From Hymenobacter sp. BRD128 (GTDB lineage Bacteria; Bacteroidota; Bacteroidia; Cytophagales; Hymenobacteraceae), in contig NZ_CP053908.1 in the NCBI RefSeq assembly GCF_013256625.1, positions 310,001-374,000 on the forward strand: a DNA stretch of 64,000 nucleotides, written 5' to 3'. The notes beneath the pieces were generated by a model. It did no database searches and was not told the origin of the DNA. It saw only the letters and a program-made list of their open reading frames with translations. Each line of letters opens with the position of its first letter. Positions within the stretch are counted from its first letter, which is position 1. The position numbers were made by a program, and so were the translations under genes. This document shows positions 16,409 through 25,435 of this stretch, in pieces.

Positions 16409-17053
16409 ATGAAAAAAACTGCTTTACTCGCTGGCGCTACCGGGCTTGTTGGTAGCGCATTACTACCCTTATTACTTGCCGCCGACCGCTACGCCAAAGT
16501 GATAGTGGTGGGCCGCCAGCCAGTGGCGATGGAGCACCCTAAGCTCGTGCAGGTAGTCACGGCGCTCGACCAGCTGGAGCACGAGCGGCTGCGGCTCATT
16601 GCCGACGACGTGTATTGCTGCCTGGGCACAACTATCCGGCAGGCGGGCTCGCAGGAAGCATTTTATATAGTTGATTTTCTGTACGTAGTGCGGCTGGCCG
16701 CCCTCACGGCGGCCAATTTTGCGGCTCAGTTTCTGGTGGTTTCGGCGCTGGGCGCCGACCTCGACTCGCGCTTCTACTACAGCCGCGTAAAGGGCGAGAT
16801 GGAAGAAGCCGTGCGCCAGACGCCCTTCCGGGCCATTCATATTTTTCGGCCCTCGCTGCTGCTGGGCGCGCGCGCCAAACCCCGCCTGGGCGAGCGGCTA
16901 GGGGCCGTGGTGCTGGCCCTGGCGCGCCCGCTGCTGCGTGGCGGCTGGCGCAAGTACCGGCCCGTAGCCGCCGCCACCGTAGCCCAGGCCATGCTGCACG
17001 CCGCCGAAGACGACGGCGGCGGCGTGCGCATCCACAACTCCGAAGCCTTGTAA
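16409..17053 (+). CDS. NAD(P)-binding Rossmann protein, atypical SDR (HTATIP2-like)
   Basis: A 214-residue protein opening with LLAGATGLVGSALLPLLL, a GxTGxxG Rossmann loop. DDVYCCLGTTIRQAGSQEAF matches the CLGTT..KAGS block of the atypical SDR group that includes HTATIP2/TIP30. SALGADLDSRFYYSRVKGEME supplies the YxxxK active-site pair. The substrate is unknown; relatives are annotated as oxidoreductases or NAD(P)H-binding proteins. A strong terminator follows. Confidence 0.82.
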   Translation: MKKTALLAGATGLVGSALLPLLLAADRYAKVIVVGRQPVAMEHPKLVQVVTALDQLEHERLRLIADDVYCCLGTTIRQAGSQEAFYIVDFLYVVRLAALTAANFAAQFLVVSALGADLDSRFYYSRVKGEMEEAVRQTPFRAIHIFRPSLLLGARAKPRLGERLGAVVLALARPLLRGGWRKYRPVAAATVAQAMLHAAEDDGGGVRIHNSEAL

Positions 17054-17085
17054 AATTTTCATTACCAAATCAACGCCCACGAAAA

Positions 17086-17114
17086 AGCCCCGGTAACCGT
17101 TAGGCTCCGGGGCT
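17086..17114. terminator. Hairpin terminator between convergent genes
   Basis: AGCCCCGG pairs with CCGGGGCT around a 13-base loop. An A-run on its left gives a T-tract for the minus-strand gene. Confidence 0.7.
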
Positions 17115-17145
17115 CTTCAAGTCAAAAACCACGTCGGGCATTGCG

Positions 17146-17442
17146 CTACCAGCGGCGGCCCCAGCCCCGCCCGTAGTACGGCCGCGGCGCATAATACACG
17201 GGGCGAGGAGCATAATATACCGGGGCCGGCGCGTAGTACACGGGCCGGGGCGCGTAGTACACCGGGGCCGGCGCATAGTATACGGGCGGCGCTACTACTA
17301 CCGGGGCTACCGGCGGATAATACCCGCGCCCGTAGTAAGAATAAGGCCGGCCCACTTGAGCACTAATAACAACTTGGGCCGAAGCTGTGCCTACGCCGAC
17401 TAACGCGAGCACCAGGGCGAAAAACAAAGGACGAAGACGCAT
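17146..17442 (-). CDS. Small secreted Tyr/Pro repeat protein
   Basis: A 98-residue protein with a clear signal peptide (LFFALVLALVGVGTASA, cleavage after ASA). The mature part is made of about six copies of a seven-residue unit, PVYYAPR or PVYYAPA, between residues 50 and 90, flanked by YSYYGRGYYPP and a basic YYGRGWGRRW tail. No enzyme motif is visible. Tyr/Gly/Pro-rich proteins of this kind are usually predicted to be envelope or matrix-associated. The neighbouring minus-strand gene encodes a similar Gly/Tyr/His-rich lipoprotein, so the two may work together. Confidence 0.7.
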   Translation of the reverse strand: MRLRPLFFALVLALVGVGTASAQVVISAQVGRPYSYYGRGYYPPVAPVVVAPPVYYAPAPVYYAPRPVYYAPAPVYYAPRPVYYAPRPYYGRGWGRRW

Positions 17443-17546
17443 GGCTTACGTGGTGCCGGAGCACCTAAAAAAATAAGGGAATTCGGAAATCGGGAAAACT
17501 TCGGGTTTAGGGTTTAGTATAAGCAGCAACTCACTAAACAGGCTAA

Positions 17547-17813
17547 TTAGCGGCCCCGACGGCCACCATACCCCCCACGGCCACCATCGCCGTGCCAGCC
17601 GCGGTCACCGTGCCAGCCACCGTGGCCATGCCAGCCCCCACCATAGCCGTAGGCCGGCGCGACAATAAGGGGGCGTGGTGCGTAGTAGCCTCCGCCATAG
17701 TAGGGGTAAGGAGCCCCGTAGTTGACCCCGGCGTACACGCCGGGCGCGCAGCTACTCAGGCCCAGGCCGAAGCCTAGAAGCAGCAGTAAAGACAAAAACA
17801 GATTGCGACGCAT
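17547..17813 (-). CDS. Small Gly/Tyr/His-rich lipoprotein
   Basis: An 88-residue protein starting MRRNLFLSLLLLLGFGLGLSSC, a lipoprotein signal peptide with lipobox LSSC. The mature chain is low complexity: Tyr/Pro/Gly (YPYYGGGYYAPRP) then three GWHG repeats rich in His and Asp that could bind metal ions. An in-frame upstream extension to 17873 is rejected because it lacks a signal sequence. It lies upstream of the Tyr/Pro repeat gene on the same strand. No family function recognised. Confidence 0.68.
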   Translation of the reverse strand: MRRNLFLSLLLLLGFGLGLSSCAPGVYAGVNYGAPYPYYGGGYYAPRPLIVAPAYGYGGGWHGHGGWHGDRGWHGDGGRGGYGGRRGR

Positions 17814-18099
17814 GACAAGTCGGGACTCAAACTCCCGCATTAAAGTTGTGAAGAACAACCAATGGTTAGACAACAGTAAAGCCGGCTGGTTTAATTTCTT
17901 CCACCAGAACTAGTGGAAAAATAAAGCAAGAGCCGGACGACTTGGATGGTACCAAAACCTTGCCAAAAAACCAGCCTTGAAATCGGTAATAAAAACTTTA
18001 TTTGTTTCTGATTATAAGCAAGTTAAATATAAGGGCGGGGGAATCTATGGTCAGTTGCTGCTGTTAATAGGGCAGACAATTTTTTGCCTTACTTCCCGC

Positions 18100-18369
18100 A
18101 TGAAAAACCCTGCTGATTACCTGGCCGAACGGGTGTTTGAGGCCCGCCGCCCGCGCCGCGAACTGCAGCCCGTAGTGGCTTATGCCGACGCCGTGCAGGC
18201 CATTGCGCAAGCCCTGGCAGACGCTGAGAAATACAAGTATCTGCTGCTGCGTGCCCTGCGCCGCCACCACGACGAGCTAGCCGCCACCGCCCCGCAAGCT
18301 GCTGCCCCAACCCCGGCCGAAACGCGCGTGCTACCGCTGTACCCAGCCGGTCTGCCAGTAGCCGCCTAG
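18100..18369 (+). CDS. Small hypothetical cytoplasmic protein
   Basis: An 89-residue protein, unrecognised. ATG 18100 (MKNPADYLAERVFEARRPRR) is chosen because the upstream open frame is AT-rich and not coding in character. Residues 25-60 form a likely amphipathic helix (AYADAVQAIAQALADAEKYKYLLLRALRRH); the last 30 residues are Ala/Pro-rich. No membrane segment. It ends in a shared bidirectional terminator. Confidence 0.55.
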   Translation: MKNPADYLAERVFEARRPRRELQPVVAYADAVQAIAQALADAEKYKYLLLRALRRHHDELAATAPQAAAPTPAETRVLPLYPAGLPVAA

Positions 18370-18396
18370 GTCGCTGGCGCATTTGTATTTAAAAAG

Positions 18397-18437
18397 AAAA
18401 AGCGCCACGCTGGCCATGGCCGGCGTGGCGCTTTTTT
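18397..18437. terminator. Bidirectional terminator, near-perfect palindrome
   Basis: AAAAGCGCCACGC and GCGTGGCGCTTTT flank GGCCATGGCC, giving a stem with one mismatched pair and T-tracts on both strands. It serves both convergent genes. Confidence 0.8.
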
Positions 18438-19845
18438 AGGGCTGCGGGGCGCGGTAGCGCTGCGCGAGCACCTCGGCCAGGGCGGCAGCCTGCTGCCGTA
18501 GCTCGGGCACGGCCGTCGATTCAAAGTACGCCGGCCGCCGGCTAGCCCCCAGCGTGAACAAGCCGCCCGCGCTGGGCTGCCCGGTGGGCCCCAGCAGGGC
18601 GCCGCTAGCATCGGTGCTAATGCCCAGTTGCAGCGTATCGGGCACGAGGCAGCCATCGGCGCGCAGCTGCGCCACCAACGGCACCTCGATGCGGCTATAA
18701 TCGAGCAGCGGCCCGGCGCAGCAAACGACGTGCGGCGCTATCAGCCACTGCTGGGGCTGCCCAGCCTGCGCCACGCCCACGCGCAGCAGGTGCCCGGCGG
18801 GTAAAATCTCCACGGCGCGCCCCGCCAGGGTTTGCAGCTGCCCGCTAGCCGTCAGCTCGGCTAGCAAAGCCGAGTGGCCCGGCGCCATGCGGTGCCGCAC
18901 CCGGGCCCAGCGCCCCGCCAGGTGCCGCAGAAACCGCGCTTGCTCGGCCAGCGGCCAGCCCGCCCAAATAAGACTCAGGTCGGGCCGCAGGGCATCAACA
19001 ACGGCCCGCCAGTCGATGCCCTGCGCCGCCGCCAGGGCCACGTGGCGGCGCAGCTGGCGGAGGGTACCGGCCACCGTAGTTTCGGCCGCCAGTTCAGGGT
19101 AAAAAGTAAGATAAGCCGGCGCGTCGGCCGGGCCGTGGGCGGCGGGCCAGTGGCCGCGCCGGGCTACTACCTGCACCGGGGCGCGGTGGCCCTGGGCGTG
19201 CAGGGCCAGCAGCATATCCACGGCCGTGAGGCCCGCGCCGATAAGTACTACCGGCTCATCGGGGCCGATGCGGGCCAGCGTGCCGGGTGCCCAGGGGTCG
19301 GCGTGGTAGCCGGGGTGGTGCCGGTAGCGGTGGTCGGGCCCGGTGGGTGGGGGCGGCGGAAAATTGCCGAGCGCCAGCACCGTGGCGTGGCTAGCCAGGG
19401 TGCGGCCATCGGCGAGCTGCACGGCGCGGCGGCCATCGGGCAGCAGCGGTGCCGCCAGCGCCTCCGTGGGGTAGTGCCTGATACGCACGCCATTGGCCGC
19501 CGGGCTAGCCAGTACGGCGGCTAGCTGCTCAGCCAGGTAGCGGCCGTAGGTGGCGCGGGGCGCAAACTCGGGTACGCCGCCGGCGGCTTCGGGCTGCCGG
19601 GCTAGCCAGTGGGCAAAATGCGCGGGCTCCTCGGGCCACACGCTCAGGTTGCGCAGCCGCACATTGAGCAGCAGCTCGGGCCAGGGTGCTGAGTAAGCCA
19701 GGCCGGGGCCGGGCGCGGGGCGCGGCTCTACCAAGGCTACTTCAATCGGCAGTGGGCCGGCCTGCCGCGTGAGGTGCAGCGCCAGCGCCGCGCCCGCAAA
19801 GCCGCCGCCAATAATCGTGACCGTGTAGGGAGCAGCCAAGGGCAT
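18436..19845 (-). CDS. FAD-dependent NAD(P)-binding protein (FAD_NAD_binding_9 family)
   Basis: A 469-residue flavoprotein. TVTIIGGGFAGAALALHL is the N-terminal FAD dinucleotide-binding loop; ALVEPRPAPGPGLAYS follows as in the HI0933/HCN-like FAD-NAD(P)-binding family, and VVLIGAGLTAVDMLLAL near residue 190 is a second nucleotide-binding loop. Family members are broadly annotated as hydroxyacylglutathione-like or pyridine-nucleotide oxidoreductases; no substrate can be named. ATG 19845 gives the standard N-terminus; the frame extends upstream over tsaB's 5' end but that part is not coding. Divergent from tsaB. Confidence 0.85.
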   Translation of the reverse strand: MPLAAPYTVTIIGGGFAGAALALHLTRQAGPLPIEVALVEPRPAPGPGLAYSAPWPELLLNVRLRNLSVWPEEPAHFAHWLARQPEAAGGVPEFAPRATYGRYLAEQLAAVLASPAANGVRIRHYPTEALAAPLLPDGRRAVQLADGRTLASHATVLALGNFPPPPPTGPDHRYRHHPGYHADPWAPGTLARIGPDEPVVLIGAGLTAVDMLLALHAQGHRAPVQVVARRGHWPAAHGPADAPAYLTFYPELAAETTVAGTLRQLRRHVALAAAQGIDWRAVVDALRPDLSLIWAGWPLAEQARFLRHLAGRWARVRHRMAPGHSALLAELTASGQLQTLAGRAVEILPAGHLLRVGVAQAGQPQQWLIAPHVVCCAGPLLDYSRIEVPLVAQLRADGCLVPDTLQLGISTDASGALLGPTGQPSAGGLFTLGASRRPAYFESTAVPELRQQAAALAEVLAQRYRAPQP

Positions 19846-19935
19846 AGCGGGTGGGTTAGGGCATTTCAAACGGACAATTGCGCCGCAAGTTGGTTTGTAA
19901 ATACCTGCCATTCGGCCGGAACTTGCCGGCTGCTT

Positions 19936-20640
19936 ATGTCCATGCTCCTGCTTTCGCTCGAAACCTCGTCGCCCATCTGCGCCGTGGCCCTGCACCACAT
20001 TCCCGACGGCCGCCTGCTCGGCCAGTCCGAACTGCGCCTCGAAAAGTCGCACTCCACCCACCTCACCGTGCTCATCGAGCAGCTGATTAGTAATGCCGGC
20101 TACGTCCTCACCGACCTCGGGGCCGTGGCCGTGAGCGATGGCCCTGGCTCCTACACCGGCCTGCGCATTGGGGCTGCTGCCGCCAAGGGCCTGTGTTTTG
20201 CCCTCGATATTCCGCTGCTGGCCGTGGGCACGCTGCCCGCGCTAGCCCACCAGGTGGCCGCCCGCACGCCCCGCGCCGACGCCTACCTCTACGCGCCCAT
20301 GCTCGACGCCCGCCGCCAGGAGGTGTACACCGCCCTCTACCGCGCCGATGGCACCGAGGTGCTGGCGCCCACCAATCTCATTCTCGACGCCGGGGCGCTG
20401 GCCGAACATTTGGCCCACTCGCCGCTGTTATGCTTTGGCTCGGGCGCGGCCAAGTTTCAAGCCTTGGCCGGTGACCAGACTAATACGCTTTTTCTACCCG
20501 ACGTGCAGCCCTCGGCCGTGAGCACCGGCGAGCTGGCCCTGGCGGCTTACCATCGCCAGCAGTTTCAGGATGTGGCTTACTATGAGCCGTTCTACCTGAA
20601 GGAAGTGTACACAACCACGCCGAAGTCAGTAAGCAAGTAG
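19936..20640 (+). CDS. tsaB: tRNA threonylcarbamoyladenosine biosynthesis protein TsaB
   Basis: Partner of TsaD and TsaE in making t6A37 in ANN-decoding tRNAs. 234 residues. LLLSLETSSPICAVAL is the family start, and VSDGPGSYTGLRIG the conserved dimer-interface/ATPase-fold motif. YAPMLDARRQEVYTALY follows as in TsaB from many bacteria. The ATG at 19936 was chosen because it directly precedes the first strand; a second Met two codons on is equally possible. It is followed, 71 bases later, by a DUF2480 gene. Confidence 0.95.
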   Translation: MSMLLLSLETSSPICAVALHHIPDGRLLGQSELRLEKSHSTHLTVLIEQLISNAGYVLTDLGAVAVSDGPGSYTGLRIGAAAAKGLCFALDIPLLAVGTLPALAHQVAARTPRADAYLYAPMLDARRQEVYTALYRADGTEVLAPTNLILDAGALAEHLAHSPLLCFGSGAAKFQALAGDQTNTLFLPDVQPSAVSTGELALAAYHRQQFQDVAYYEPFYLKEVYTTTPKSVSK

Positions 20641-20711
20641 TACTTATTAAGACTTGCCGACTTGCCAGCTTATCCAATCACTACTCATTAGTTAACTATT
20701 CACTGATACTT

Positions 20712-21245
20712 ATGGAACCGCTTTTCGTCAACCGGGTGGCCGCCAGCGGCCTCGTTACACTTAATCTGGAGGAATATATTCACCCCGGCGACCGGGTGGT
20801 GTACGATATCAAGGACAACCTCTTCCACGGCCTGATGCTGCGCGAAAAGGACTTCCGCGAGTTTGTGAAAACCCACGACTGGGCGCAGTACGACGGCCAG
20901 AACGTGGCGATTATCTGCTCGGCCGATGCCATTGTGCCCACTTGGGCCTACATGCTGCTGGCTAGCAAGCTGCAAGGCCACGCCCACCGCTACGTGTTTG
21001 GTAATCTCGAAGCCCTGGAGCAGTCGCTGTTTGAGGACGCCATCGCTAGCCTCAATCCGACTGATTATCAAGATGCCAAGCTGGTCATCAAAGGCTGCGG
21101 CGACAAGCCGGTACCCACGTTTGCCTACGTGGCCATCATGCAGCGGCTGCTGCCGGTGGCGGCCAGCATGATGTATGGCGAGCCGTGCAGCACCGTGCCG
21201 CTCTATAAAAAGCCCAAGGCCGCCGCGACCGTAGCCGAAGGGTAA
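20712..21245 (+). CDS. DUF2480 family protein
   Basis: A 177-residue cytoplasmic protein. VASSGLVTLNLEEY-type start, then FHGLMLREKDFREFVKTHDW and AIVPTWAYMLLASKL, match the DUF2480 family of Bacteroidota, whose function is unknown. Near the C-terminus, VIKGCGDKPVPTFAYV has a conserved CGD motif; family members often lie close to SUF iron-sulfur assembly genes, but none are in this window. No membrane segment. Confidence 0.85.
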   Translation: MEPLFVNRVAASGLVTLNLEEYIHPGDRVVYDIKDNLFHGLMLREKDFREFVKTHDWAQYDGQNVAIICSADAIVPTWAYMLLASKLQGHAHRYVFGNLEALEQSLFEDAIASLNPTDYQDAKLVIKGCGDKPVPTFAYVAIMQRLLPVAASMMYGEPCSTVPLYKKPKAAATVAEG

Positions 21246-21287
21246 GGGCCGGGCGGGCGCATCTTTGCAGGCGCTAGCCTTCCTTCG

Positions 21288-22640
21288 ATGCCTGACTCTC
21301 CCAGTTCTTATAAAATAAATTTTCGCGCCGGCACCGCCATCGTCATCGCCAGTATGGTGGGTACCGGGGTTTTTACCAGCCTGGGTTTTCAGGTACTGGG
21401 CATCCAGAGCGGCTTTGCGCTGCTGATGCTGTGGGCGGTGGGCGGCCTCATTGCGCTGTGCGGCGCCGTGAGCTACGGCGAGCTGGCCGCCGCCATGCCG
21501 CGCTCGGGCGGCGAGTACCATTACCTGAGCCAGATTTATCACCCGGCGCTGGGGTTTTTGTCGGGTTGGGTGTCGGCCACGGTGGGCTTTGCCGCGCCCA
21601 CGGCTTTGGCCGCGCTGGCGCTGGCCCGCTACTCCCAGGGCGTGTGGCCGGAGCTAGCCACGCCGCTCGGCGCGGGCAGCGCCTACACGTGGGCCACCGT
21701 GCTGGCCGTGGCCGTTGTGCTGGGGCTAGCCCTGGTGCACGGGCGCAGCACCCGCGCCGGCAGCCGCTTGCAGGTAGTCATTACCACCGTTAAAGTGCTG
21801 ATACTCGTGGCATTTATTGGGGCTGGCCTGGTGTTGGGTAAGCCCCAGCCACTGACGTTTGCGCCCGATGCGGCGGGTTGGCGCGCCTTGCTCAGCCCCA
21901 CATTTGCCGTGTCGCTGGTCTACGTCAGCTACGCCTACTCGGGCTGGAATGCGGCCGTGTACCTGACCGGTGAAATCGAGCGCCCGCAGCGCAATCTTTC
22001 GCGCATTCTGCTCACGGGCACGGCCGCCGTGCTGCTGCTGTACGTGGGGCTGAACTACGTTTTTCTGCGAGCCACGCCGCTGGCCGTGCTCAAGGGCCAG
22101 CTCGAAGTGGGCTATCTGGCGGCCAGCTGGGTGTTTGGCCCGGCGCTGGGCCGGCTCATGGGCGGCGTCATTGCGGCGCTGCTGGTGTCTACCATCAGCG
22201 CCATGATTTTTGCCGGTCCGCGCATCGTACAAACGATGGGGGAGGACCTACCCGCCCTGGGCTGGCTAGCCGGCCGCAGCCGGGCGGGTATTCCGGTGCG
22301 GGCGCTGCTGCTGCAAGTGGCTATTACCCTGGTATTTATTCTGAAACCTGATTTTCAGGCCGTATTGGTTTACGCGGGCTTCGTACTCAATTTATTCACG
22401 TTTCTGACCGTGCTGGGGGTGTTTGTGCTGCGCTGGCGGCAGCCCGAGCTGCCCCGCCCGTACCGGGCCTGGGGCTACCCGGTTACGCCGCTGCTTTTCC
22501 TGGCCCTCAGCGCCTGGACTTTGGTATTTATTATCAAGGACAAGCCGACCGAGTCGCTCTACGGGTTTTACACCGTGGCCAGCGGCTTGCTCCTTTACTT
22601 TGCGGCGCAAAAGCTGCGCCCGGCCGTTCGGCCTACCTAG
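21288..22640 (+). CDS. APC superfamily amino acid permease
   Basis: A 450-residue inner-membrane transporter with about 12 hydrophobic helices. FRAGTAIVIASMVGTGVFTSLGF is the first helix with the GxGIF/GTGVF motif of APC family amino acid permeases; AAAMPRSGGEYHYLSQIYHP matches the PxSGGxYxYL block. VYVSYAYSGWNAAVYLTGEIERP also matches helix 6 of the family. Likely an amino acid/proton or exchange transporter; substrate not predictable. CATCTTTG at 21258-21265 is one base off a -7 element and may be its promoter. Confidence 0.92.
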   Translation: MPDSPSSYKINFRAGTAIVIASMVGTGVFTSLGFQVLGIQSGFALLMLWAVGGLIALCGAVSYGELAAAMPRSGGEYHYLSQIYHPALGFLSGWVSATVGFAAPTALAALALARYSQGVWPELATPLGAGSAYTWATVLAVAVVLGLALVHGRSTRAGSRLQVVITTVKVLILVAFIGAGLVLGKPQPLTFAPDAAGWRALLSPTFAVSLVYVSYAYSGWNAAVYLTGEIERPQRNLSRILLTGTAAVLLLYVGLNYVFLRATPLAVLKGQLEVGYLAASWVFGPALGRLMGGVIAALLVSTISAMIFAGPRIVQTMGEDLPALGWLAGRSRAGIPVRALLLQVAITLVFILKPDFQAVLVYAGFVLNLFTFLTVLGVFVLRWRQPELPRPYRAWGYPVTPLLFLALSAWTLVFIIKDKPTESLYGFYTVASGLLLYFAAQKLRPAVRPT

Positions 22641-22718
22641 CCGCTGCCTTTTCACCTCCTTATTATTTCGCTGCGCCGCTCCTGCCTATTTCACAGGGTA
22701 GGGCGTCTTTCCAAGCTA

Positions 22719-23978
22719 ATGCGCCTTTCTCTGCTGCCGCTGCTGCCGGCCTTTGCCCTGCTCGCCGCTTGCTCCAACTCTGCGCCCGAGCAGCAAGCCA
22801 CGACCAAAACCGAAACGATGGCCGACACGGCCAACAAAGTAGCTAGCGGGCGCCCCGCCGTGCCCGCCACCCAGGCCGATAGTGCCGCGCCCACCACTCC
22901 GCGCCCGGCCGCCGCCCGCCAGGCCCCCGATATGGCCAACGTGCAAAACGTAGCCGACTACCTGGCTGGCCTGCCGCCCCAGGCTGGTACTCCGCTAGCC
23001 GAGCTAGCTGCCCAGCCCGCCTGGCAGGCCTTCGCCAAAGACCAGGATAAAAGCTGGGCCAAGTACCGCACCACGCACACCGACCGCATGAACCACTGGG
23101 CGGCCACCCAGCTCGATTCGGTGCGCCAGGCCACCTCCACGCTGTTTTACCCCTTCAGCGGCCCCGATTTTCTGAATGCCTTCACCCTGTTTCCCACCGC
23201 CAGTACCTACGTCATGTTTGGGCTGGAGCCGGTGGGCAGCGTGCCTAGCCGCGAGAACCTCGAAAACCCGGCCATCTTACCCGCCATCAAGAAATCGCTC
23301 TGGTCGGTGCTGAATTTCAGCTTCTTCCGCACTAATGACATGGCGGTGGACCTTAAGTCGGTGAACCTCGACGGGGCCGTGCCGCTCATTATGCTCTTCG
23401 CCGCCCGCACTGGCAATCATTTGCAAAGCGTGCAGCCGGTGCAGCTCGATGCCCAGGGCCAGCTCCACGCCGTCACCGATACTACCCGCGCGCCCGGCTC
23501 CAAAGCCATTCAGGGCGCCGAGTTGAAGCTGCAAGCCGCCGACGGCACCGAGAAGACCGTCTACTACTTCTCGGCCGACCTCAGCGACTGGAAGCTGAGC
23601 ACCAAAAGCGCCCCGCTAGCCTACGTGCGCACCCTCGGCCCGCTCACCACCTACGTGAAGTCGGCCACCTACCTCATGCACAAGACCTATTTCTCCAAAA
23701 TCCGCAACTTGGTGCTGGAGCGCAGCAATTACCTGCTGCAAGACGACAGCGGCATTGCCATGAAGTATTTCCCGAAAGATGCCTGGCAATTCACGTACTA
23801 TGGCACCTACCGGCGCCCCATCAACCTCTTTGCCAAGCAGTATCAGCCCGAGCTAACCGCTGCCTACCACGACAGCCTGCGCCGCGCCCGCCCGCTGCCC
23901 TTCGGCACTGGCTACAACTGGCGCCAAACCGATAGCAACCTGCTGCTAGCTAAGCGCCGCGCCCCCATCAGCAAGTAG
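22719..23978 (+). CDS. Lipoprotein of unknown function
   Basis: A 419-residue protein beginning MRLSLLPLLPAFALLAACSN, a lipoprotein signal with lipobox LAAC. Residues 25-75 are an Ala/Thr/Pro-rich linker. The main domain (from about residue 80) begins VADYLAGLPP and contains LFYPFSGPDFLNAFTLFP and AMKYFPKDAWQFTYYGTYRRP, blocks I associate only with uncharacterised Bacteroidota lipoproteins. No catalytic motif is obvious. Function unknown. Confidence 0.75.
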   Translation: MRLSLLPLLPAFALLAACSNSAPEQQATTKTETMADTANKVASGRPAVPATQADSAAPTTPRPAAARQAPDMANVQNVADYLAGLPPQAGTPLAELAAQPAWQAFAKDQDKSWAKYRTTHTDRMNHWAATQLDSVRQATSTLFYPFSGPDFLNAFTLFPTASTYVMFGLEPVGSVPSRENLENPAILPAIKKSLWSVLNFSFFRTNDMAVDLKSVNLDGAVPLIMLFAARTGNHLQSVQPVQLDAQGQLHAVTDTTRAPGSKAIQGAELKLQAADGTEKTVYYFSADLSDWKLSTKSAPLAYVRTLGPLTTYVKSATYLMHKTYFSKIRNLVLERSNYLLQDDSGIAMKYFPKDAWQFTYYGTYRRPINLFAKQYQPELTAAYHDSLRRARPLPFGTGYNWRQTDSNLLLAKRRAPISK

Positions 23979-24010
23979 ATAAATGGGCTGAAGCCCCCGC
24001 ATCAATTTTC

Positions 24011-24043
24011 GGAATGCCGTGATATTAGCTATCACGGCATTCC
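24011..24043 (+). terminator. Hairpin terminator after the lipoprotein gene
   Basis: Exact 13-bp arms (GGAATGCCGTGAT and its inverse) with a seven-base loop, followed by TTCTTAT. Confidence 0.75.
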
Positions 24044-24075
24044 TTCTTATATACTGTATCAAAATCCGTTTAGCT

Positions 24076-25323
24076 ATGAAGTTTATCCTAGTCGCGCTGC
24101 TGCTAATTTCCATCTCTGCCCAAGCGCAAACCAATCAGTATCCTGATTCCCCTCTCCTCGACAGTCTTCTCCACACTAATCCGGCCCTGGCTAGGGTACT
24201 CAGCCATCCCGAAGCCTACCAGCTCCAGCTTATTTACACCCAAATAAACCGTGACGCCCACAACGTCCCACATTTTACCCCGCACACCTACCACCTCAAT
24301 CCCCGTCAGTATTTCAATCCCGCTAGCCTCGTTAAGCTTCCCGTGGCGCTGCTAGCGCTCGAAAAACTTCACACGCTGCCCGCACCTATTGATAGGAGCA
24401 CCATTATGTCTACAGGAGTTGCGGGGCGCTGCCAAACGCCCGTCCCCTTCGCTGCCCCCGCCGATTCCGACCGCCTAGCCACCGTCGGCAATTATATCAA
24501 GCGCATGCTCCTGGTCAGCGATAACTTGGCTTATAACCGCCTGTATGAGTTTTTAGGTCAGAAAGCAATCAACGACCGTCTCCAACAGCTAGGCTACACT
24601 GGCAGCCGCATCGTGCGCCGTTTCGCCCCCTGCGATACCGCCGCCAACCGCACTACCAATCCCATTGCTTTCCACACGCTTAATGGCGATACTATCTACA
24701 AGCAGCCGGCCCAAACTAACCCCCGCACCCCCGCACCCCCGCTAGGGCCCGTATTTGCCGGCCGCGCCTACAAAGTCGGCGACCGCCTCGTCCGGCGTCC
24801 CTACGAGTTCACTACTGCCAACAATCTCCCCCTGCCCGACATTACGGCCCTGCTCCAAACTGCCCTTTTCCCCGCGCCCCTCCTTGCCACCCAACGCCCG
24901 CAACTTACGCCCACCGACCACGCCTTTCTCCGCCAATACCTGCACCTCACACCGCACGCCAGCTATTTTACCGCCTATGCCACCCCCAAATACTTCGATG
25001 CCTACAAAAAATACCTCTATTACGGTCGCCTCCCCGAAGCCCAGCCCCAATCCGGCCTCCGCATCTTTAATATCGTGGGCATGTCGCACGGCTATCTCGC
25101 CGATGTTGCCTACTTCGCCGATTCCCTCCACCAGTCCGAATTCCTACTGAGCGCCGTCCTCTACGTCAACCAAGACGGCATTATCAACGATGCCAACTAC
25201 GAATACGACACCATCGGAGAGCCCTTCCTAGCTCAGCTAGGCCAGCTTTTCTACCAATACGAAGCTCGCCGCCCCCGCCAATACCGCCCCGACCTCACCC
25301 TTTTCTTCGAAAAATATCTCTAG
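24076..25323 (+). CDS. Secreted serine hydrolase of beta-lactamase (class A) fold
   Basis: A 415-residue protein with signal peptide MKFILVALLLISISAQAQ. NPASLVKLPVALLAL holds the SxxK active-site pair (Ser84, Lys87), and LLVSDNLAYNRL the SDN motif (Ser148-Asn150) of class A beta-lactamases and related serine hydrolases. The family's usual KTG triad is not obvious. At 415 residues it is much longer than a class A beta-lactamase (about 290), so drug hydrolysis is not implied; it may act on peptidoglycan peptides. Its coding strand is unusually rich in C and T and poor in G compared with its neighbours. Start ATG 24076 fits the signal peptide. Confidence 0.82.
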   Translation: MKFILVALLLISISAQAQTNQYPDSPLLDSLLHTNPALARVLSHPEAYQLQLIYTQINRDAHNVPHFTPHTYHLNPRQYFNPASLVKLPVALLALEKLHTLPAPIDRSTIMSTGVAGRCQTPVPFAAPADSDRLATVGNYIKRMLLVSDNLAYNRLYEFLGQKAINDRLQQLGYTGSRIVRRFAPCDTAANRTTNPIAFHTLNGDTIYKQPAQTNPRTPAPPLGPVFAGRAYKVGDRLVRRPYEFTTANNLPLPDITALLQTALFPAPLLATQRPQLTPTDHAFLRQYLHLTPHASYFTAYATPKYFDAYKKYLYYGRLPEAQPQSGLRIFNIVGMSHGYLADVAYFADSLHQSEFLLSAVLYVNQDGIINDANYEYDTIGEPFLAQLGQLFYQYEARRPRQYRPDLTLFFEKYL

Positions 25324-25435
25324 GCCTAAATTTTTTTCAATCCCACCCGGTTGGCTAACCGGCTGATTGCTAATGGCAGCACCCGCCCCCGGCTTTCCAG
25401 CAAAGCGTCATAGTACGAAAAAAGCCGGCCCATCG

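Noticed and set aside
17160-17340. Short regular repeats that could be taken for a CRISPR array
   Set aside because: The repeats are in frame and encode PVYYAP units; there are no unique spacers and no cas genes nearby.
19846-20061. N-terminal extension of the FAD protein
   Set aside because: It overlaps the divergent tsaB start and lacks sense before the FAD-binding strand.
24076-25323. Reading the serine hydrolase as an antibiotic-resistance beta-lactamase
   Set aside because: It is much longer than class A enzymes and the KTG motif is not clear, so only the fold is supported.
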